Shown here: positions 48,880 to 62,916 of the stretch, one piece after another
Layout: the number at the start of each line of letters is the position of its first letter
Position numbering within the stretch: the first letter of the stretch is position 1
Origin: Hymenolepis diminuta
Lineage: Eukaryota > Platyhelminthes > Cestoda > Cyclophyllidea > Hymenolepididae
Direction: 5' to 3'
Assembly (NCBI GenBank): GCA_900708905.1
Contig: CAADRB010000001.1
Span: 4,868,401-4,932,400 of the forward strand
Length of the DNA: 64,000 nucleotides
Notes under the pieces: model-generated
Told to the model about the DNA's origin: nothing
Seen by the model: only the letters and a program-made list of their open reading frames with translations
Database searches by the model: none
Made by a program: the position numbers and the translations under genes

Positions 48880-48952
48880 TTCAGGTGATAATGAGTAATA
48901 AGGAAATAAAGTCGATGCGTAGGCGAAAAATTCTCTGTCCCTTGCTTTTCGT

Positions 48953-51900
48953 CTAATCTACCTTCACGACACCGTAGATTCTTCGTGTAAAGAGAAAACA
49001 TGAGAGGAAGCCTACACTACCTGTAATGTAGAAAAAACAATGCGGCAATTAGCAGATGCTTTCGAAATCAACAATTTCAATAAGAAATAATGGGCATTGC
49101 AAGAAAATAAATAGTTGAAAACGCTGAAAATCTACACTTTAAGCGCTTTGAGATTCAATTAACTTCAAGCATTCAGCAATACTTCGTAAAGTCAACTTTT
49201 GTTTTCTTCATTTCTTTCTCTAATTATCAACAAAAAGAGTGATTTAGTTAACAAATTCTACAATATTTGTAGTTGGTAAACATTTATCCATGAGAAAATA
49301 TTTCAACATTCTCTAATATTTGATTGCATAATATAAGCTACGCACAACGGAGATGTAGATGACCCGATTCGAAGATACGGCATACTAATTAAAACTTGAT
49401 TAAGGATAATTTAATAGACGTGGGTGATATCTAAAACCCAGAGCAAATGGATCAAAGTAGCGTGGAAACTACTTATCAAAACACTAAAAGTGATATGCCC
49501 TAAGTATTTCCAACACCGCAAAATCTAAGCCTTATTCCACCTCCAACGTTTTACAACCCCGAATCAACGATTTGTCAAATATAAGAAAACTGAACTCAAA
49601 TGAAAATAGACAAGCATTCAAAAGGCTATTGAAAGTTGTAAATTACTATCCTGAGAGATAATATTAATGAATTAATTCATCATTTAACATAACAGTTGCA
49701 AGGCAAGGGCTTACTAAGGTAACGTAAAATGACTTTCAAAAGGGCAGATGGATTCAGGTGGGAAATTGTAAAAAGAAGCCGAATACTAGAAAAGCGGAAT
49801 CTGATATATTTTCCCGTATGGCCAATTCACAGGTTTCAATTCAGTATCCTAAATTTAGGTCAGGGTACAAAATTCTTATCAACTGGAGAAACAACGGCAG
49901 TCTAAGAGTGCAACATCATAAGTAGAATAATAAAGTGGATTCTCAAGTCAGACAGGCACTGAAAAGCTTTATAAAAGAAGAGAATCAATAAAGACTGCCA
50001 TCTTGGATACTATCTTATAATTTGTTGTGGCATTTTAATTCAACAGACATAAATAGGTAATACAAAGCTGATCCTTTTCAGCTATTTGGTTTCAATCATT
50101 GCTGTTATAATATAAAGCAAAATGAAATAGTAGAATGCTAATAAATCAATCAATAAAATGACTCTGGTCCACAATCTGATAGTCAGATGATACAATTGGT
50201 ACGTAGCCGTAAGACATGAGGGAGGCAAAGGAATGCGTCCATACTCCCCATCCACAAAGTCAAGCTAGGAACAGTAAACAATAAATAAAGTTAGCACCAC
50301 TGGTTTTTTGAAAAGAGTCACGGATACGAAATCACCGAAGTAGGATGGAGAAAATGATTGAAAGGCACTGCTCTACAAAGCCTTAACAAACTTCACCACC
50401 AGAAAATAGGTTACGGTCGAGAGAAAACAAAGGAGTTCGATAGCCACGAAACTTTTAGACCAAAAAGTGGCTAGATAGAATAAAGCGAAGTTAAATAATG
50501 TGATAGATAGCGAAATGGGGAATTAAGGTCACAGATTAAGATAACTACAAACTTAATAAACAATCAAATTGTTAATTACTTCACTGCATTATCATTTAGC
50601 TTTGGATAAATTTCTAATATTACAGCTGTTAAGTAAATGATCCATCTGTACTAACCATGCAAGCATATGTGTAGCTAAATTAATTCTATTGCGATTCACA
50701 CTTTAACTCTTTCGAATAGCTTTTCGCCTAATAAACACGTTCTACTGATTTCCTAATTCTAAATCTGATTTCAAGTAGATCAACCTAGACTTCAAGCCAA
50801 TCTATTTTACTGTAGAATACCTATCTGTTAATAGGGATTACTGAAAATACTCATAACACTTCACCGATGGTTTTTAATTTAAGAAAACATCCAAAGCATT
50901 CCTTGTGATGGAAGTTACATGAAATAAATTGTCGAATTCTGAATGAAAACGTATAAACGGACGAATGAATGTGCATTCGCCAAAACTAATGACAACACCG
51001 TTTTAGGAAAGTGTAAAATTTACCAAGCATAATGAAAAGGAGACTGGAGACAAGGGCGGTACACGTAAGATACAGGAAGCCTGATGTGAAACCCTTATAC
51101 TGCGTCTTGAAGATATAGTAATGAACAGCGTAGCAGAATACGTAGATCGTTGTGGATCCTCCGGTCAAGAAGGAACGCCACCACCACCTGTAATTCTAAA
51201 AGGTGGCAAAATAATATATAACGGAAAAATGTAAAATCGGGGGAGTCGGTTGAAGGCAAGCGTCCACAAATATCCCTCTTAGGCGAAGGAATAATACCTT
51301 CTACCACGTTAGTACGTTCGTTCATCTTAACTCTTGGTCTTTTCATTTTGCAAAACAATGGGTATCCTATTAGCTTTTAGGAAGGTCGTTAGTTCAAAGT
51401 GGGGATAAGTCTAAGCCTAACTTAATTAGACACTTCGGGGTTTTTTCGTCTGGGTTAGTGCAACTTTGGTCCCACCTTGATGAATCATGGATATAAATGA
51501 AGGACAACCCTTTTGATGCCCTAACTTAATATTCTACTTCCAGCGAATCCCCTACACTGTTTCTTTTATTTTTTGTTGTTTTCCCATGATTAGACTTGGC
51601 ATTTTGTTTTATCTTTTTCTATTTAAACACTGAATCATTTTGCAAATAAAAAGCTGAAATACTTTATCTAATATCAGTAAAACGAATCATCGCCACACAA
51701 CAACCGCCCTCAATCACAAAAACAAGCATACATAACATGTGACAAAAGTTGAGTCTCGTGTAAATTTTCTGAGAGCAGGGAAGCTAAATATAGAGTATAA
51801 AAAACACTATGACCTCTATATCAGTAGCTGAAGCGCTACTTACAACCGTTAATAAACACAGCGGCAAAATATTTGTAGCCTAAACATTTGGTTAAGAAAA

Positions 51901-54900
51901 CTGTTAGTTTGAACCTATCAATAAATTAATTGACCTATTCCAGTCCCTCACCTAGCATTACAAATCCAGAAATTAAATGTATTCTCTTACTAACAATGGT
52001 ATAAAGATGGATGAATTAAAACGCCTTCTCTAGGTATCTAAACTTACAAATGACCTTTGAGTAAGGGAATGTTTATAGTCCTGTGCGCCGGTGGCGCAAT
52101 GGCTCCTGTCCATGCCTGCCAAATCAGAGGTTATGAAATCAATATCCATCGGTAGACATATAGTGATGGTGTGGATGGTCAACCGCCCGGATTAATTCTG
52201 GTCAGCAAGAAATGTGTTAGAATGTGATTTTATCATAAGAGCGGCTACAGGATACCTTTACTCTACACAAGTCAAGTGCTGTGAACACTACCCTCAATGG
52301 GTATGGGAAGTTTTTATTAGAGAAAATGATGTAGCTGACTAACCTCAGAGCAGAGCTGGTAGTAGCAATTGAGAATGGAAGTCTCCACAATACAGACCAG
52401 GAAAAACACAAACACCAAGAAGAGGAACCCAAACATGAAGAAGAGCTGCTGTCCCCAAATACTGTTGAAAATGAAGAAGAGTTGAATGAAGATGCAACCG
52501 AAAGGCAAAAGACCCGTCAGTAGCATTGTAGGAAGAGTGCGGGTATAGCAGGCCTGTGGAGGAACTTGACGAGGGATTTGATTGGTTCTTGTGGGCACTG
52601 TGATAACCTACAAGAAGAAAAAAGAACAAATTCATGATCATAAAGCATATATATTTAATACGCTGATTAATTAATTAATGGTGAAATATCGTAATGATTT
52701 TGTCCAATAACCCACTTACCTGAAAAACGATCAACCGCGCCGATTGCTGAGCTATGCTAAACCAATGAAGTTGTACTTCTCACCTGTGCCCAACTGGGCT
52801 AATCTGTAACCTACGGAATATCTATTTTCGCGGAGATATGCACAACCACGGAGCTAAATCGATTAGTCAACAAGTACGGGACATTATGGATACAGCTTAA
52901 GAATCTGGAAGATAAATCGTGAAACTTAAACATTAGGACATCATGAGGTAAAATTTACCTCTTAAAGTAAGATTCTTGACCCCCTAACTTCATAAATTAC
53001 GTTTCCTTGACCTTAGAGCGAATTGTAAATTATAAGGGCTAACCTTCGTTTAATAGAACACCAGAGCTGATTAGATCAAAATATATTGAATAAATCACAA
53101 TGAGGACTCAAGCAAGAGATAAAGAACGAAGACGATGAGAGGGAAGCTTAGGAACATAAAGACGTCACTGAGGCATTATGGACAAAAAACCGAATGTGAA
53201 TGAAGGGCGATTTTGGAAATATATAGAGTCATTCTTCAGCCTCCTCCCCCGTTTCATAATTTATTACACTGATTTATCATTCCTTTAATCTCCAAATCTC
53301 CTCCAAAATAAATTACCATTTCAAGAAAGCTCCAGTATTGTGTCTTCTTACTACTCACCAACCCAGCCTCTAATATTAGTTTCCAAATTTCTAATAGTGA
53401 CTAGAATTAACATGAAATAACCTTCCATTTTCGAATACTTACAGAAGTAACAGAATAGACTGAATAAATTCTTCCCGAGATGAAAGATCTCGTAGAATTA
53501 TTTAATTCAAACTATAAAGAACAACAGTGCTTTCCACTTGCATTTTAACGAAGGTCCCTCTTAACAGATAAAGAAATCACAGAACAACTTTAGTAAATAA
53601 CGAGAACGGAAGCCTATATAACCTGAACATTGACTAATATTAGAAACCGAATATACTCTATCCCAATTCGAAATGGGTAAATGAAGGACGTGCACATCTG
53701 CCAAGTAAGAAATCACAAGACGTCAATTACGGTCAACAGTAAATGTGGTAGAATGTGAGTTGCTCATAAGGGCGGCGTCAGGATATCTTCGCTCTACTTA
53801 TTTTAAGCTCTGTTACCACTTTCCATAATTGGGTCTGAAAAGTTTTACATAATCATTCACTTTCAATGGGCCCTGGTAAACTGAAACACCTTCGCAAGTA
53901 CTAAAAATGTAGATATTAACACGTAGCAATTAATCACAATGCAACGATTGGCACTGAAGTGGTGCCAACTCCCACTTTTAAATTTGTGCAACTTCAAGAT
54001 ATAGAATTTTAAGAGATCAAATGAAATTGAAGTGGATTTCGAAATATGGCAATAAAAACCAACATACCATACACTTGCAATCAGCGCCTTAAAGATTAAT
54101 AACCGAAATCATCTGTCAAGATCTAAAGCTCAAAAATTTACCAGTCGTGGTTACTGAGAAATCCTAGTTTTTTGAGAACGAAGTCGTCCAATTTTACATT
54201 CCATTCTCTATGATAAACGTAATACTGAAAGCTGTACACTTCCGTCTAAATAATTTGTTGAATATCGCTATCAAATGATCATTTTTCCTATTAACTGGAT
54301 AAAGCAGTTCTACGAGGTCAATAGATCACTTGAGGAGGGAGTTGCTGTATAATTTTTAGATGCCTTAATAAATCTCTAAACAAGTAGTAAGAGACCATCT
54401 TTCAAAATGAAGTTAAATTATCCTCAGACACCACAAGAGGTTCAACCATTGACTTGTTTAATTGGTGATTCTCATGATATAAACCATGAAAAGCCCGATA
54501 AGTTAACTCACGTAATATATGTTCACTTGACTATTTTACATTGTCGTACGTTCAGATGCTTTCTCACTATTAAAAAAAGTTCAATTCTTTAATATTACTA
54601 CCAGTAATAAAAAATATATTTAATTTCCTCTCTGCAGAGTTAAAGACAACGAGTTCAATGCGTAGTGGTTTGTTACCTTAAGAAAGGAAAGCGTAAAGCT
54701 TAGTTTGCTTTAGAGAGACAACAGTCAAAACACTCGTTAATATGCTTTGTCAGCGAAGTTGTATGCAGTTGATGAAGTACTAACAAACTGGAAAATAACT
54801 TATAAACAAGGTGAATTAGATAATTGCATTCATGAGTATAACAGATATAAAGGTAGATAAAATTTGGGCAAAAAAGTGAGATAACAAGAAACGAGTGAAA

Positions 54901-57900
54901 AGATGTCCACCAGCGCAAATCCAGTGATGTGAATAGCCAAGAAAACTTTCTTCTAAGTCAAATATTTTTAACACCTTTCTTAATGAACTTGGAGAGTTTA
55001 AAGTGAATAAATAAACAAGCACTTACTCTCTTCCTGAATCCAAATAATGCACCAATGAGAGAAAGGGGCAGAGAAACCAGGAGCCACATAGCGAGGATGG
55101 AAAGAATAGTGGTAAATGAGACGACACCAGAGCTATTGAGACCGAGGAGAACAGTATGGATTAACAAGAAGACACTCATCACCAGACCGGGCACAAAAAG
55201 ACCAGTCATCAGAATATTTGTTTTCCAACGCAATCCACCGAAGAACTTGTAGAGACATGCAGAGGTAAAGCCTGTTTGGTGCACAAGTAATTTACAATTA
55301 AGTATTGCTGATTTTGATGAAATAATTCATTAAAAGTATACTTCAATACCAATCGCGATGCGTCAACTTTCCTTTAATACTCCGGTAATAGGTACCGTGG
55401 TGTCCAGACGCTAACAGGCATGTGCTGACCTGAATTATACATCTCCCTTTGATTAATACTTATTTAAATATATCCAAAATTTCTTTAATCGTTTTCCTGT
55501 TTCGTACCAAATAGGTGCATGTCAATATAATCTCGGCACAGGCATCCTACGTTCGCTATGATTTTATGTCTTATAACCTCCTTGCTCCTTACGGACGTCT
55601 TCTATTGGATAAAAATAAATAATCTTATATAAGAAAAGTGAAATCTACAATTTGCTGTTAATTATTAATAAATTTGCATATTTTTTAAAATATGCCAAAT
55701 TGCGAGTTCGTTGCTTTGCATAATGTTGAAGCAAGGCCTATCATTAAGGCAATTATGTGTTATTATTGAGTTCTGGAATTTGTGGCTTTTATTATTATTT
55801 ACGATAACTACGGCGACCAGAGAGCATAATAAACATCCTTAACATGAACGATCATTTTGCGTGGCAAACTTGCCTAAATGGACGTTAAATCAGTGTCATT
55901 AAATTGACTAAGCCGTAGCTCATTTTATCAACTACTTTTCTGAAGTGTACGTTTTAACTATTCTCCATCTGTTTAGTCATAGTATTCAATACTTCTCACT
56001 TCTGCGGATTTTGACTACATCAAGTCTTCGGTTAGCAACTGAACACTTTGCATATTAATTGGATGTCTGACACATGTGACACACACGACGAGGTCGACAC
56101 ATTCCGTCAAATAGTGTTTCGCAAATATTGCTCATTTATTGATGTACTGATTTGACTTACTCTCCAAACTTGTTGACAGACCATTCAGTCCCGGTTTGGT
56201 CATATTTCTTCGAGAACAAAATCTAACTTTACTATAGCAGTCATGTTAAAGGTAACCCTTCTTTTAAGAAAAATAATTAAAAAAGAAAGGGATTGCACAC
56301 GTGATCTCAGGTACCAGTTTAGTTTGATATTACCAATATAAAAAGATTGATTGAAGAGAAGTAAACATTTAGAGTTCGATGACAAGAAATGTATGAATGA
56401 TAGTAGATATGTTAATATCGCCTGAGAACAATCATGTAAAAGAACAAATTATAAAACAAGTGAGGCAATAACAGGCCTTTTTGTAATACTGATAGACCTT
56501 TATATTTCATGGACAGATTGAATGATTATTGATAATTTGAAGATGAAATATCTCCACTATATAATTAACCAGGTAGCCAAAATTGCATACCCATTCAAAC
56601 ACATGTTCTCAATAGTGATACCGATTTTTGGGTCACAGATCTTTCTCCCTTTCCTTACTGAGTCTAAGTAATAAGGCCATAGTGCTTTGCGAATAGAGGC
56701 ACCTAGCAATAACGCTATAGCGGCCTAGATTATATTAGTCAGTGTGATGCAGTAGGAGTGCATAAAACTGAATTACTCACTTCCGACTTTCAATCTCATA
56801 TTCGATTCTTGGCTGATGACAAAGGTTTTACGAAGATTGTTCTGGACTGACCAAAAGTACTTTTGCATCTTTGGTGGAACAATTTTAAATCGATATGGGG
56901 TCTCACTTGTGTATTTCATAACCAATCAGATCTGAGATGACTTTTAAATCGCGAAGTGATTGCCTATGTTCAAAAGAACTATCCAGACTCAATAGAAGTG
57001 AACATGGAAGAGACGTCCGGCTACTTACAAAGATGAGGTTCAATCTAGCTGTAAAAGATATCTGTGCTCGTAAAAGATCTACTGATTGATGTCAGTGAGC
57101 TAGCTGAAGATTTGGATAACAGCATACCACATGCTCAGTTAACCTCTTCTACTTCATTACCTATTGCATTAATGTCCTATAATAGAAAGCAAATTTTATC
57201 TCACGTACGACTATCTGTTCTCAAAGGCTTTAAACTAACATTAAAATTTATTTGATAAAACATACATCAACCAATATAACAAAAAGACTATTGACATTGG
57301 GTGCAAAAGTGATTTTAACTCACCGGCTGACGCTCCAAGACAGACAAAAACAGCGATAGCACAGGTCGCAAAAGCTCCGCGATGGACCGGGGAGAGAATT
57401 CCAAAACAACTAAAGAAGAGCGTAATAACCGACATGAGTGCCATCTGCATTCCAGAGCCCACCAGGACCGAGAAGAGCATCGGGTAGCGTGGAGCTCTAA
57501 AGACATCACCATGGATCAACTTCCAGCCAAACTCCTCCTGCGTTTCATTGGGCTGCAGGAAGGAAGGAGATATGAAAAAAGACTAAATAACACCCAAAAT
57601 GTAACGATCTTACGGCGTTAGCGAAAGAAACTCACCTCACTGTCCAATTTGTCATATCGCATAAAATCCCGACGCAGAGTTCGAATAAGAACAATTGCCA
57701 CGAGAATGGTAAGAAAGAAGACCACAAGGACGGAATTAATGATAGAGACCCATTGGATTTTAGCATTGGGTTCGTCTGATATCAAATAACTCCAGCGACG
57801 ATTGAGAGAAGTGTCCTTTACCTCCTAAAATGTGACGACTGCAGTATTAACCTAAAGCTCTAGCATGCACGTAAAGATTCAACAAACTTACCTCATAAGT

Positions 57901-60900
57901 AACGCTGTAGGTATAGGCGATAGTGAATGGTTCACTAAGTTCTTTCTTCAGAGTTAAGGGTTGATCAATATTGCATTTTAAATCTTTGAGATCGTGGCCG
58001 ATGCTGAAATGACAAAAATGAATTAGATAGTATTAAGTTTTCATAAGATCATCGACATACAATCAACGCTTTTTACTACTAAGTAGGAGGTACACAGTAC
58101 TAAGGTTGGAGCGACAAAGTCCACATCAGAACTGCTCAAATATCAATCCCCTTATAGACAAGATTAGAAGTTGGAAAGGAATTAAAAAATACACATTGGG
58201 TGGGTGCATTCATGAGACTGCTATAACTGGGGAAGTTATTTGACAATATTAATATTGCGTCCGTCTGAGCAGACTAATTCTGTTCTACGTTAAGGCAGTA
58301 TAGAAAGCCGAAAATGGGAAATCCACTTGTCGAATCGGTGCAAATATGCAGTGCCACTTCAAGTAAAAAGGTGCTATCTCAAAAATATATGCGCAATTTA
58401 ACAATGCTTGCAAGTTATGCAAACTAGTGAAAGTCCACCTCCACTTTGATACAGCTTTGACGATAAATACTGATGTTCGGTAGAGCACAAATGATATTAG
58501 TCAAATATTTCAGGCCAATGAGGAGGCGCAGCAATAAACCTGTAGTTAACTTCTGATCACTTAAATTTAACGGCTATGGAAACGAAAAGTGGAGGGAAAA
58601 CAGAAAATAAGATTCAAATGTTGCAGTCAAAAATTTTAATGAATAAATCTAAATCGTACAATTAGGTCTTGTAGTAAACTAAAACTTCTGGGCATTAAGC
58701 AAATGTTTCCCACTGCGGTTCTAATTGAGTCGCTGACAATTTTACTGCTACAACCAAATTTAGACATTTTTAAGTGCACTAAAGGTGTACCAAAAAAGCA
58801 TCTATCTGTCGAGTCATATGCAATTTAGGGGACAGTTAACATAAACGGAATGTTTAAATATGAAGTTTAGTGTCGAATATCTATATTAAGAGGTACAAGA
58901 TGTCTATCACGTTCACAAAAATAGTGACGCATCATTAAATTAGAGAACGGGTGAATAGACTCAATAGTAGCCTGACGTAGGTTAGTGCCATGTAGTAAAT
59001 AAATTTACCTAAATATGGAAGTTACTTTGCGCACCCCCTGAGCGATATGCCTAGCTAAATGCGATAGTCTCAACTGCTCTTTAGCGGATAGCAGAGTGAA
59101 TAAGGTCATGTACATCGATATCTAAGTTCGTTTACTGTTATCTAATCTCGGATGTAGTGAGGGGAGCCATAATTGAAAGAATTAGCATCTTCCATATACA
59201 GTTTAAAGTTGTAGGTCCCTCCGACAGATTTTACGGAAAATATCAAACAAAAGATACAAAAAGCGGTGGCAGTGCTACAGGAAACAGCTTAAGACACAGA
59301 TAATGAAAGCACAAAATTCAGTGCATTTTTTACTTAGGAATAATCGAATATTACTTTTTTCCAATTGGAGATCCCCAGATTTCCTTTAGCAAACTACTCC
59401 AGTTAGAATTGTTAACAAAAATTCAACCAAAAATTGACAATATAATTACAATCACTACATGTTAATTAAATTAGAATGACAATCTAGTCCTCATTCAAAT
59501 TATTCGCAAGTCAATAATTATGTCATGGAGAGAGAGATTGCTCACAAAAGTGAAACGTGGTAACAAAAATTCATTTAATTTGAAGATAATTTAAGAACTC
59601 ACCTCATTGGGATAACTTTAACTAATGTTATGTGATATTTTGACGGACCGACTTGAACATAGAAGATCTTGAATTTGAAATGATTTAGAATGTTGACAGA
59701 ATCATTGGGAGCATTAGGAAGCTAAATTAAAGGAAAAAAATACGTTTGCATAACTTAATGGATAGTAAAGTGACCTGTTTGTTTGATCCCCTGAATATGA
59801 CTGACTAGTGAACGTTTATGAAATCTAATATCCCAGACAAAATTTCTCCACGTCGTTATAAAAGTGTGCACAATACTTGACACATTCACATTCTTCCCCT
59901 CCTCTTGCTGACCAAAATTAACCAGTGCGTTTAACAATCCATGTTACATGGTGTACACCGATGAACTTGGATTTCATGACCTCAGATTTCACACAAATGT
60001 GATACCGAACCTATTTAGTTTATTGGCCCCAGCTTAACCAATTTTATATTTTATAATAGAAGCTTCATAAATACATCGAATATAATTTTCTTGAATACCA
60101 TTATGAATACGATGCCGGGTATAATACATTGGCGATGCATGACAACACTCATAACAAAATCATTGGCACATTTTCACTCTGAAGCGTTAATATGACCTGA
60201 CAATTAATTTCAACAACCCAAGGAAGAATGGTAACGATAACAACAAGGATCTAAAAACAACTATTAAGAGGCCTTTGGTATAGAAAATCCAATAGGAATT
60301 AATGAATGCGTTAAAAGTTACTAGGGCAGTCCGATTGATAAAATGGAATTTTTTTTACCTGAACTCTGCAAATCATTGCAACACGCTGTGAATCAGTAAA
60401 ATAACATCCGAGAGGAAAACTTCTTCCGCAGTGTTCACCATATAGAGTGTTAGTACAGGCTATCACAGGAATATTATCCAAATACCTTAAAACAAAAGCC
60501 AAATTCTACAAACAAGCGAATACTGTCCTTACCAGTATCTGTTATACTCTAGTTTGATTCCTTGCAAAAGAGCTTTATACAAGCGCATTGAAGTGCTATC
60601 CTTTGGATCATAGGTTTTGCGACAAACTTCAACACATTCTTGTGGCTTCATAAAGTCAAACTAAAAAAATAAGTAAAATTCGACTTAAAGAGCACGTACC
60701 TTTATATTAGTTTGGGTAAGTGTTTCACCGAAGAGTTTCGCTCCAAGATTTGAATATAAAAAATTCGACTTTTCTGAAATACACTGATCAAACCTAAAAT
60801 TTAGCTAAAACATAAGTTAAACGCATACTGAGAAGGTAGAAAGGGACCAAATTGGATTTGTGACGATAGACGGCCAGCCAATACTTCTAATGATGACTAA

Positions 60901-61038
60901 ACAAATGAAAAAAAATGGAAAGCAACATACAATACAATCCCCAGCAGATGAATTCTCACAGTAATTTGTTAAAGAAAGACTGGTAACCGAATGAGTCACG
61001 ATTAAATGAGTAAGTAACAAAAACGTAACGAGAAACAT
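48953..61038 (-). CDS. TM9SF: TM9SF nonaspanin (TM9SF2/4-type), complete
   Basis: Nonaspanins are nine-span Golgi/endosomal membrane proteins involved in sorting. Thirteen exons: 61038-60927, 60883-60829, 60793-60700, 60660-60533, 60485-60359, 59721-59603, 58003-57892, 57824-57636, 57552-57324, 55271-55027, 52607-52344, 51195-51024 and 49020-48953. All phases fit: 637 residues (human TM9SF4 642). Residues 1-17 are a signal peptide. The lumenal domain follows with YC..(7)..C, FDQC, KLFGE, CVEVCRKTY, NRYWYLDNIPV and FPLGCYFTD. TM1 is VLVVFFLTILVAIVLI. Then come EEFGWKLIHGDVFR, LSPVHRGA, KFFGGLRWKTN, GALFGFRK, RTNQIPRQVP, GLLPFGCIFIQLFFI and WWWRSFL. The last exon ends IYGVVKVD, the conserved nonaspanin terminus. 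Exon 1/2 splice sites were chosen because they alone keep the AGRLSS...LPSQFDQC frame; they are the least certain. The first four introns are 35-47 nt, the later ones up to 2.4 kb. Confidence 0.93.
52086..52310 (+). repeat. tRNA-derived SINE in TM9SF intron 11
   Basis: The best-preserved head of this family: an A-box-like TGGCGCAATGG and a B-box-like AGGTTATGAAATC about 35 bp later, then body and tail as in 30905-31115. It lies antisense to the gene, inside the intron 51196-52343, and stops about 30 bp before the exon end at 52344. Not a functional tRNA: the cloverleaf cannot be completed by eye. Confidence 0.65.
53680..53840 (+). repeat. SINE fragment in TM9SF intron 10
   Basis: Retains ACATCTGCCAAGTAAGAAATCACAAG (head, worn) and the tail GTGGTAGAATGTGAGTTGCTCATAAGGGCGGCGTCAGGATA, similar to 52180-52260 (written with several differences). 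Truncated within the body. Confidence 0.5.
59941..60010 (-). repeat. SINE head fragment in TM9SF intron 5
   Basis: On the minus strand: ATCTGAGGTCATGAAATCC then AAGTTCATCGGTGTACACC, corresponding to the B-box region and start of the body of the SINE at 52086. The rest is missing. Confidence 0.45.
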
Positions 61039-62555
61039 TGTACCTTGACCTGTTTACAGTTCGTGATTACAGCCGAATGCGTTTGTAGTTAAAGAGTTTT
61101 CATGTACCATAAAACAAAAAATATATAATTCAGACATTTTCCAATCCATTATTTAAAAAAAGAAAGAATTTGCTTTGGATATTAATTTTTTGTATTTTGT
61201 GCATGGTTAATAACATTTTTCTAATTTTTCAATGACTTGTTTATACCAATAGTGACGTAGCCAACAAATCACAACTTAATCTATTCTAATCAGAAATATA
61301 AAAAGGTTATATGCAACAAATACATCTTGATACGAAGGTTACGTGAGTAAGTGCCGGTGCGCAGATTTGAAACCAAACACAGAAACGGAACTTTTACAAA
61401 ATAAAAACATTTAAAAATGGTGTAATTAAAAAAGTGATGACTAAAATTAATTAAACCAAGCCAACTTTATTAAGAAAATAATAAGACAATAAAGGATATG
61501 ACTGAATATCCATGTAAATTAAATTGCATTAAAAGGTCGGTATTAATGATATTTTAGAATGAACAAAGTAAAGAATGATCTTTCGAAAAGGACTCTTCCA
61601 GACCACTTCCGGAGTAAAAGGAAAGGAAATTGAATTTGAATTATGCAGGTGCAGGAACACAATTAATAACGCAAACTGTAGATTTTGAATGGAAATAACA
61701 TTTTCATCAAACCCCAAATAACATCCATTCATTAAAACTGTAGTATTCCACAGCAACATCACATTGGAAAACATTAGTTGATGAATTCTAATTTGGACAT
61801 AAGTAAAATGGCTTTAAACATTCCGTACGTTAGACATAGTTACTGCCATATACATTTTCTACTTATTTTATTTATTAGAGCTAATTAGTTGGAGACCAAA
61901 TATTGCCTTTTCCACCAAATAAAGCTACTGAGTTCACACCAGGAGAATCATCTAATTTATTTGAACATTTAACTGAAATATTAATGTAATTTTGCGCATT
62001 TATGTTGGACCATACATTATAACAGAATGAACCCTGTTGCAAATATTACTGCGATTGTTCGTCTTAAAGGGTGAAAGACAAACTGATTAAACTGAGAAAA
62101 AATAACAATTTTCTAGCCAAAAATGTAATCAACAAATTTAGTCTAAAGGCTGTATGCTTAAAAATAAACGTTTGAGCCTTGTATCTGTAAAAACGGCCAT
62201 CAAGAATTAGGTTCAAACTTTACATGGTAATATTGATAACGAAGAACGAAAGGAGTTTTCTTAATAAAAAAATAATATTTTGACCAAATACGTAAATGAT
62301 AGTAATGTACTTAAATTAGAAAAAGGGGAAAATAAAACGACTAAAGCAAATGATTTTGTGGTTGATCAAACATGTCCATCTTTTTATTATAAAAAGCATT
62401 CTAAATTACTCCCGAAAAATACTCCGAATCACTTTTTAAAACACAGCAAATGCTTTAATTTTAGCAGTAATACAATATTTCTATTAAGGTCTACACTTGA
62501 CTCGAAGGGGAAGGTGTCTTGGAGTCGTTCTAATGGCTAGATGTTATCAATACGG
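61039..62555. other. Upstream flank of TM9SF, nothing recognised
   Basis: AT-rich sequence that should include the TM9SF promoter. Open frames at 61529-61774 (minus) and 62280-62540 (plus) have low-complexity, lysine/asparagine-rich composition and no splice context. Confidence 0.45.
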
Positions 62556-62640
62556 TTGGTCACTGGATGTCCACCGACGAACATGGATATTGTGACCTCT
62601 GACCTTACAGATATGTTCGCTGATCACCAGAGCATCAGTA
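62556..62640 (-). repeat. SINE head fragment
   Basis: Minus-strand AAGGTCAGAGGTCACAATATCC followed by ATGTTCGTCGGTGGACATCC, the B-box region and body start of the SINE family, like the fragment at 59941. Confidence 0.45.
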
Positions 62641-62916
62641 CTTCGTAATTATTGCTATCCTCAACAAAAAAATCTTGCCCATAGAAAATTGTTTGAACGT
62701 GAATGAATTTTAAAATGTGAATACAACTAAAGGAAAAGTTGTGAATTAGGTCAGAATACAAAGAAAACTATTTCGCTTTAATCAAATTAGAATTCATGGT
62801 GTACCTTGTTCTAATGCATCAAAGATTCAATTAATTGATTGGAATTCTGTATTCTCAATTGGGCTCTTTTTCCGGTGATATGAACTTTATGACCAGCCGA
62901 TTTATGAAATTGTTTA

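Noticed and set aside
52086..52150. Possible tRNA gene
   Set aside because: A and B boxes are degenerate, the acceptor stem cannot be paired by eye, and the sequence recurs with a common non-tRNA tail, so it is a SINE head.
52345..52641. 98-residue minus-strand frame starting MIMNLF
   Set aside because: Out-of-frame reading of TM9SF exon 11; the frame with RTNQIPRQVP and GLLPFGCIFIQ is the real one.
57382..57621. 79-residue plus-strand frame opposite TM9SF exon 9
   Set aside because: Antisense to a well-conserved exon; no independent support.
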